DNA of 7,411 nucleotides from Accumulibacter sp. (GTDB taxonomy: Bacteria > Pseudomonadota > Gammaproteobacteria > Burkholderiales > Rhodocyclaceae): NCBI GenBank assembly GCA_003538495.1, contig DPSD01000187.1:12122-19532 (forward strand), read 5' to 3'. Under the pieces are notes generated by a model. The model was not told where the DNA came from. It searched no databases and worked only from the letters and a program-made list of their open reading frames with translations. This document shows, piece by piece, positions 5,839 to 7,411 of the stretch (positions are counted from its first letter, which is position 1; every line of letters starts with the position of its first letter). A program made the translations under genes and the position numbers.

Positions 5839-5908
5839 AGGCAAGCCGCCTGAGAATCCGCTGCCGATGGGCCCACGGCGCGACAAGAAACAGGAGGGCC
5901 AAGCTTGA
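5825..5908 (+). CDS. Possible 27-residue ORF bridging fic and the helicase
   Basis: ATG 5825 to TGA 5906-5908 encodes a charged, proline-rich peptide (MNCDKGKPPENPLPMG then PRRDKKQEGQA). GTGGAG lies six bases before the ATG. The ORF overlaps the Fic end by 14 bp, and its stop overlaps the helicase start as TTGA. The helicase ribosome site lies inside it. That layout fits a coupling leader or a small partner protein. It is too short to recognise and could equally be chance; no domain or signal is visible. Confidence 0.25.
   Translation: MNCDKGKPPENPLPMGPRRDKKQEGQA
5892..5897 (+). promoter_or_regulatory. Shine-Dalgarno site deciding the helicase TTG start
   Basis: AGGAGG lies seven bases before TTG 5905. 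Upstream in the same frame a TGA follows shortly after the Fic stop and there is no ATG or GTG, so the TTG is the only sensible start near the ribosome site. Confidence 0.85.
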
Positions 5909-7411
5909 ACGTCTTCGATTTCCGCCAGCACATCGTCAACGAGTACGCGGAGTTCACCCGCAGTTTCACGCGCATCAAGGCCGACGACATACAGTCGTAC
6001 GTCACCAAGGCGTACGACTCGCAGAAGTACTGGCCCGAGCCGCTCATCCAGGTCAACCCGAATTTCAAGCTGGGGGGGACCGTTCAACAACTCGTGCAAG
6101 CTGGGCAGTTACACCCCCTGTGCGCGGAGATTTTCCGCCTGTGCAAGAGCGGGTCATCCGTTGGAGTTCCGCTGCCCCTTCACACCCACCAGCAAGAGGC
6201 GATCAGCCTCGCCGCAGCGGGTGAGAGCTATGTGATGACCACCGGCACTGGCTCCGGCAAGTCTCTTTCGTATTTCATTCCCATCGTCGACGCTTGTTTG
6301 AAGGCGAAGGAGGTCGACGCGAAGCGGCGGACACGTGCCATCGTCATCTACCCGATGAACGCACTGGCGAACAGCCAGTTGGAGGAACTGAAAAAGTTCC
6401 TCGGCAGCGAGCCCGGCAGGCGGCCGGTCACCTTCGGCCGTTACACCGGCCAGGAGGATGACTCGGAACGTGAAGCGATGGCGACCAATCCGCCGGACAT
6501 CCTGCTGACAAACTTCATGATGCTCGAATTGCTCATGACGCGGCAGAACGACATCGACAAGGCGGTGATGCGCAATGCCAAAGGGCTGCGCTTCCTCGTC
6601 CTGGACGAACTGCATACGTATCGTGGGCGCCAGGGGGCCGATGTGGCCTTGCTGGTTCGCCGTGTTCGCGAGGCCATCGGGGACAAACTGGTGTGCATCG
6701 GCACCTCTGCGACGATGGCGACCGATGGCACTGAGATGGAGCGCAACACTGCGGTGGCCAGAGTGGCCACGCGGATCTTCGGCACCGCCATTCCCAGCCA
6801 CAATATCGTCACGGAAACTTTGCAACGGGTGACCCCAGCAACGGAAACACTGAAGGCGGTTGCTCCAGTGTTGGCCGCTGCGATTGATGCAGGTGTACCG
6901 AATATTTCCTTCAACGAGTTGGCCACACACCCCATGGCGGTTTGGGTGGAACTGACGCTTGGTCTGGACTACGAAAGTGACAAGCCGAGGCGGGCGCGTC
7001 CCAAGACGCTGAAGCAAGCGGCCAGTCTCCTGGCCGAGACGTCGGGGCGGCCTGAGGATGTGTGCCGGGGATACCTGGAGTGCTTCCTGCTGCGTGCCTA
7101 CGGTGTCACGGACCACGCCGGCAAGCCGCTGTTCGCATTCAAGCTGCACCAGTTCATCTCTGGTGGCGGCAAGGTCCATGCAACCCTCGAAGCCCCAGGG
7201 AAACGAGAGATCACACTCGACGGTCAGCAGTTCGTAGCCGGCGACCGGAGTCGCCACCTCTACAACCTCCATTTCTGCCGTGACTGCGGCCAGGAGTACG
7301 TGCCCGTTTGGGATGTCGACGGGCCGGAGGGGCGCGCCTTCGAGCGACGGAGCATCGACGAACGCCAACACGAGGATGACGGCGTGAAGTTCGGCTTTCT
7401 AATGCCGGACG
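5905..7411 (+). CDS. Large superfamily 2 DEAD/DEAH-box helicase (YprA/DUF1998-associated type), 5' part
   Basis: The frame stays open for 502 codons to the window edge. Superfamily 2 motifs appear in order: a Q-like LHTHQQEAI (92-100), Walker A GTGSGKS (114-120), Ia YPMNALANSQ (149-158), Ib-like TNFMMLELLM (202-211), DELH box LVLDELHTYRGRQGAD (231-246), and motif III GTSATM (266-271). Then come a ~180-residue insert and a CxxC in FCRDCGQEY (457-465), typical of YprA-like helicases that carry DUF1998 towards the C-terminus. An N-terminal ~90-residue region (FDFRQHIVNEYAEFTRSFTR) precedes the core. Helicases of this type occur in anti-phage systems such as Druantia (DruE) and near DISARM-type genes; which system this is cannot be decided from the first third. 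It probably acts on DNA in the cytoplasm and is co-transcribed with fic. Confidence 0.88.
   Translation, partial: MNVFDFRQHIVNEYAEFTRSFTRIKADDIQSYVTKAYDSQKYWPEPLIQVNPNFKLGGTVQQLVQAGQLHPLCAEIFRLCKSGSSVGVPLPLHTHQQEAISLAAAGESYVMTTGTGSGKSLSYFIPIVDACLKAKEVDAKRRTRAIVIYPMNALANSQLEELKKFLGSEPGRRPVTFGRYTGQEDDSEREAMATNPPDILLTNFMMLELLMTRQNDIDKAVMRNAKGLRFLVLDELHTYRGRQGADVALLVRRVREAIGDKLVCIGTSATMATDGTEMERNTAVARVATRIFGTAIPSHNIVTETLQRVTPATETLKAVAPVLAAAIDAGVPNISFNELATHPMAVWVELTLGLDYESDKPRRARPKTLKQAASLLAETSGRPEDVCRGYLECFLLRAYGVTDHAGKPLFAFKLHQFISGGGKVHATLEAPGKREITLDGQQFVAGDRSRHLYNLHFCRDCGQEYVPVWDVDGPEGRAFERRSIDERQHEDDGVKFGFLMPD

Noticed and set aside
6154..7371. 405-codon open frame on the - strand
   Set aside because: It lies wholly inside the helicase gene, antisense to clear helicase motifs, and its protein has no recognisable family. 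It is a codon-bias shadow.

Overview
The window is GC-rich, with compact, overlapping genes. The proteins look like those of a Gram-negative proteobacterium. I would guess a betaproteobacterium of the Rhodocyclaceae/Accumulibacter type, but that is an inference from base composition and general protein resemblance, not a database result.

Left part (1-3900) is ordinary housekeeping and metabolic sequence. It opens with the last 33 codons of a HerA-like (DUF853 type) ATPase on the + strand. A PhzF-family isomerase on the - strand converges on it. A 209-bp divergent intergenic stretch follows, holding two near-identical 17-bp palindromes. After that comes a tightly packed + strand operon: an isochorismatase-like cysteine hydrolase, a small cysteine-rich DUF1272 protein, an EamA-type O-acetylserine/cysteine exporter, and a GlxA-type AraC regulator. 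The hydrolase/DUF1272 and exporter/regulator junctions overlap, and DUF1272 and the exporter are 4 bases apart, so the four are probably co-transcribed. The regulator looks as if its last residues were replaced by unrelated sequence from about 3841 on.

Middle part (3901-4781) is about 880 bp with no gene I can support. Its last 140 bp are more A/T-rich and carry direct repeats and nested dyads just ahead of the next gene, which look like an operator region.

Right part (4782-7411) looks like the start of an accessory, probably defence-type, locus. It holds a class II Fic protein with an intact catalytic motif but a frameshifted N-terminus, an alanine where the autoinhibitory glutamate is expected, and a hexanucleotide repeat. 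A possible 27-codon ORF follows, whose stop overlaps a TTG start in TTGA. That TTG opens a large superfamily 2 helicase of the YprA/DUF1998-associated type (resembling the helicases of Druantia-like systems), which runs off the window after 502 codons. The most interesting points are the Fic gene's apparent loss of autoinhibition combined with N-terminal damage, and its coupling to the large helicase.
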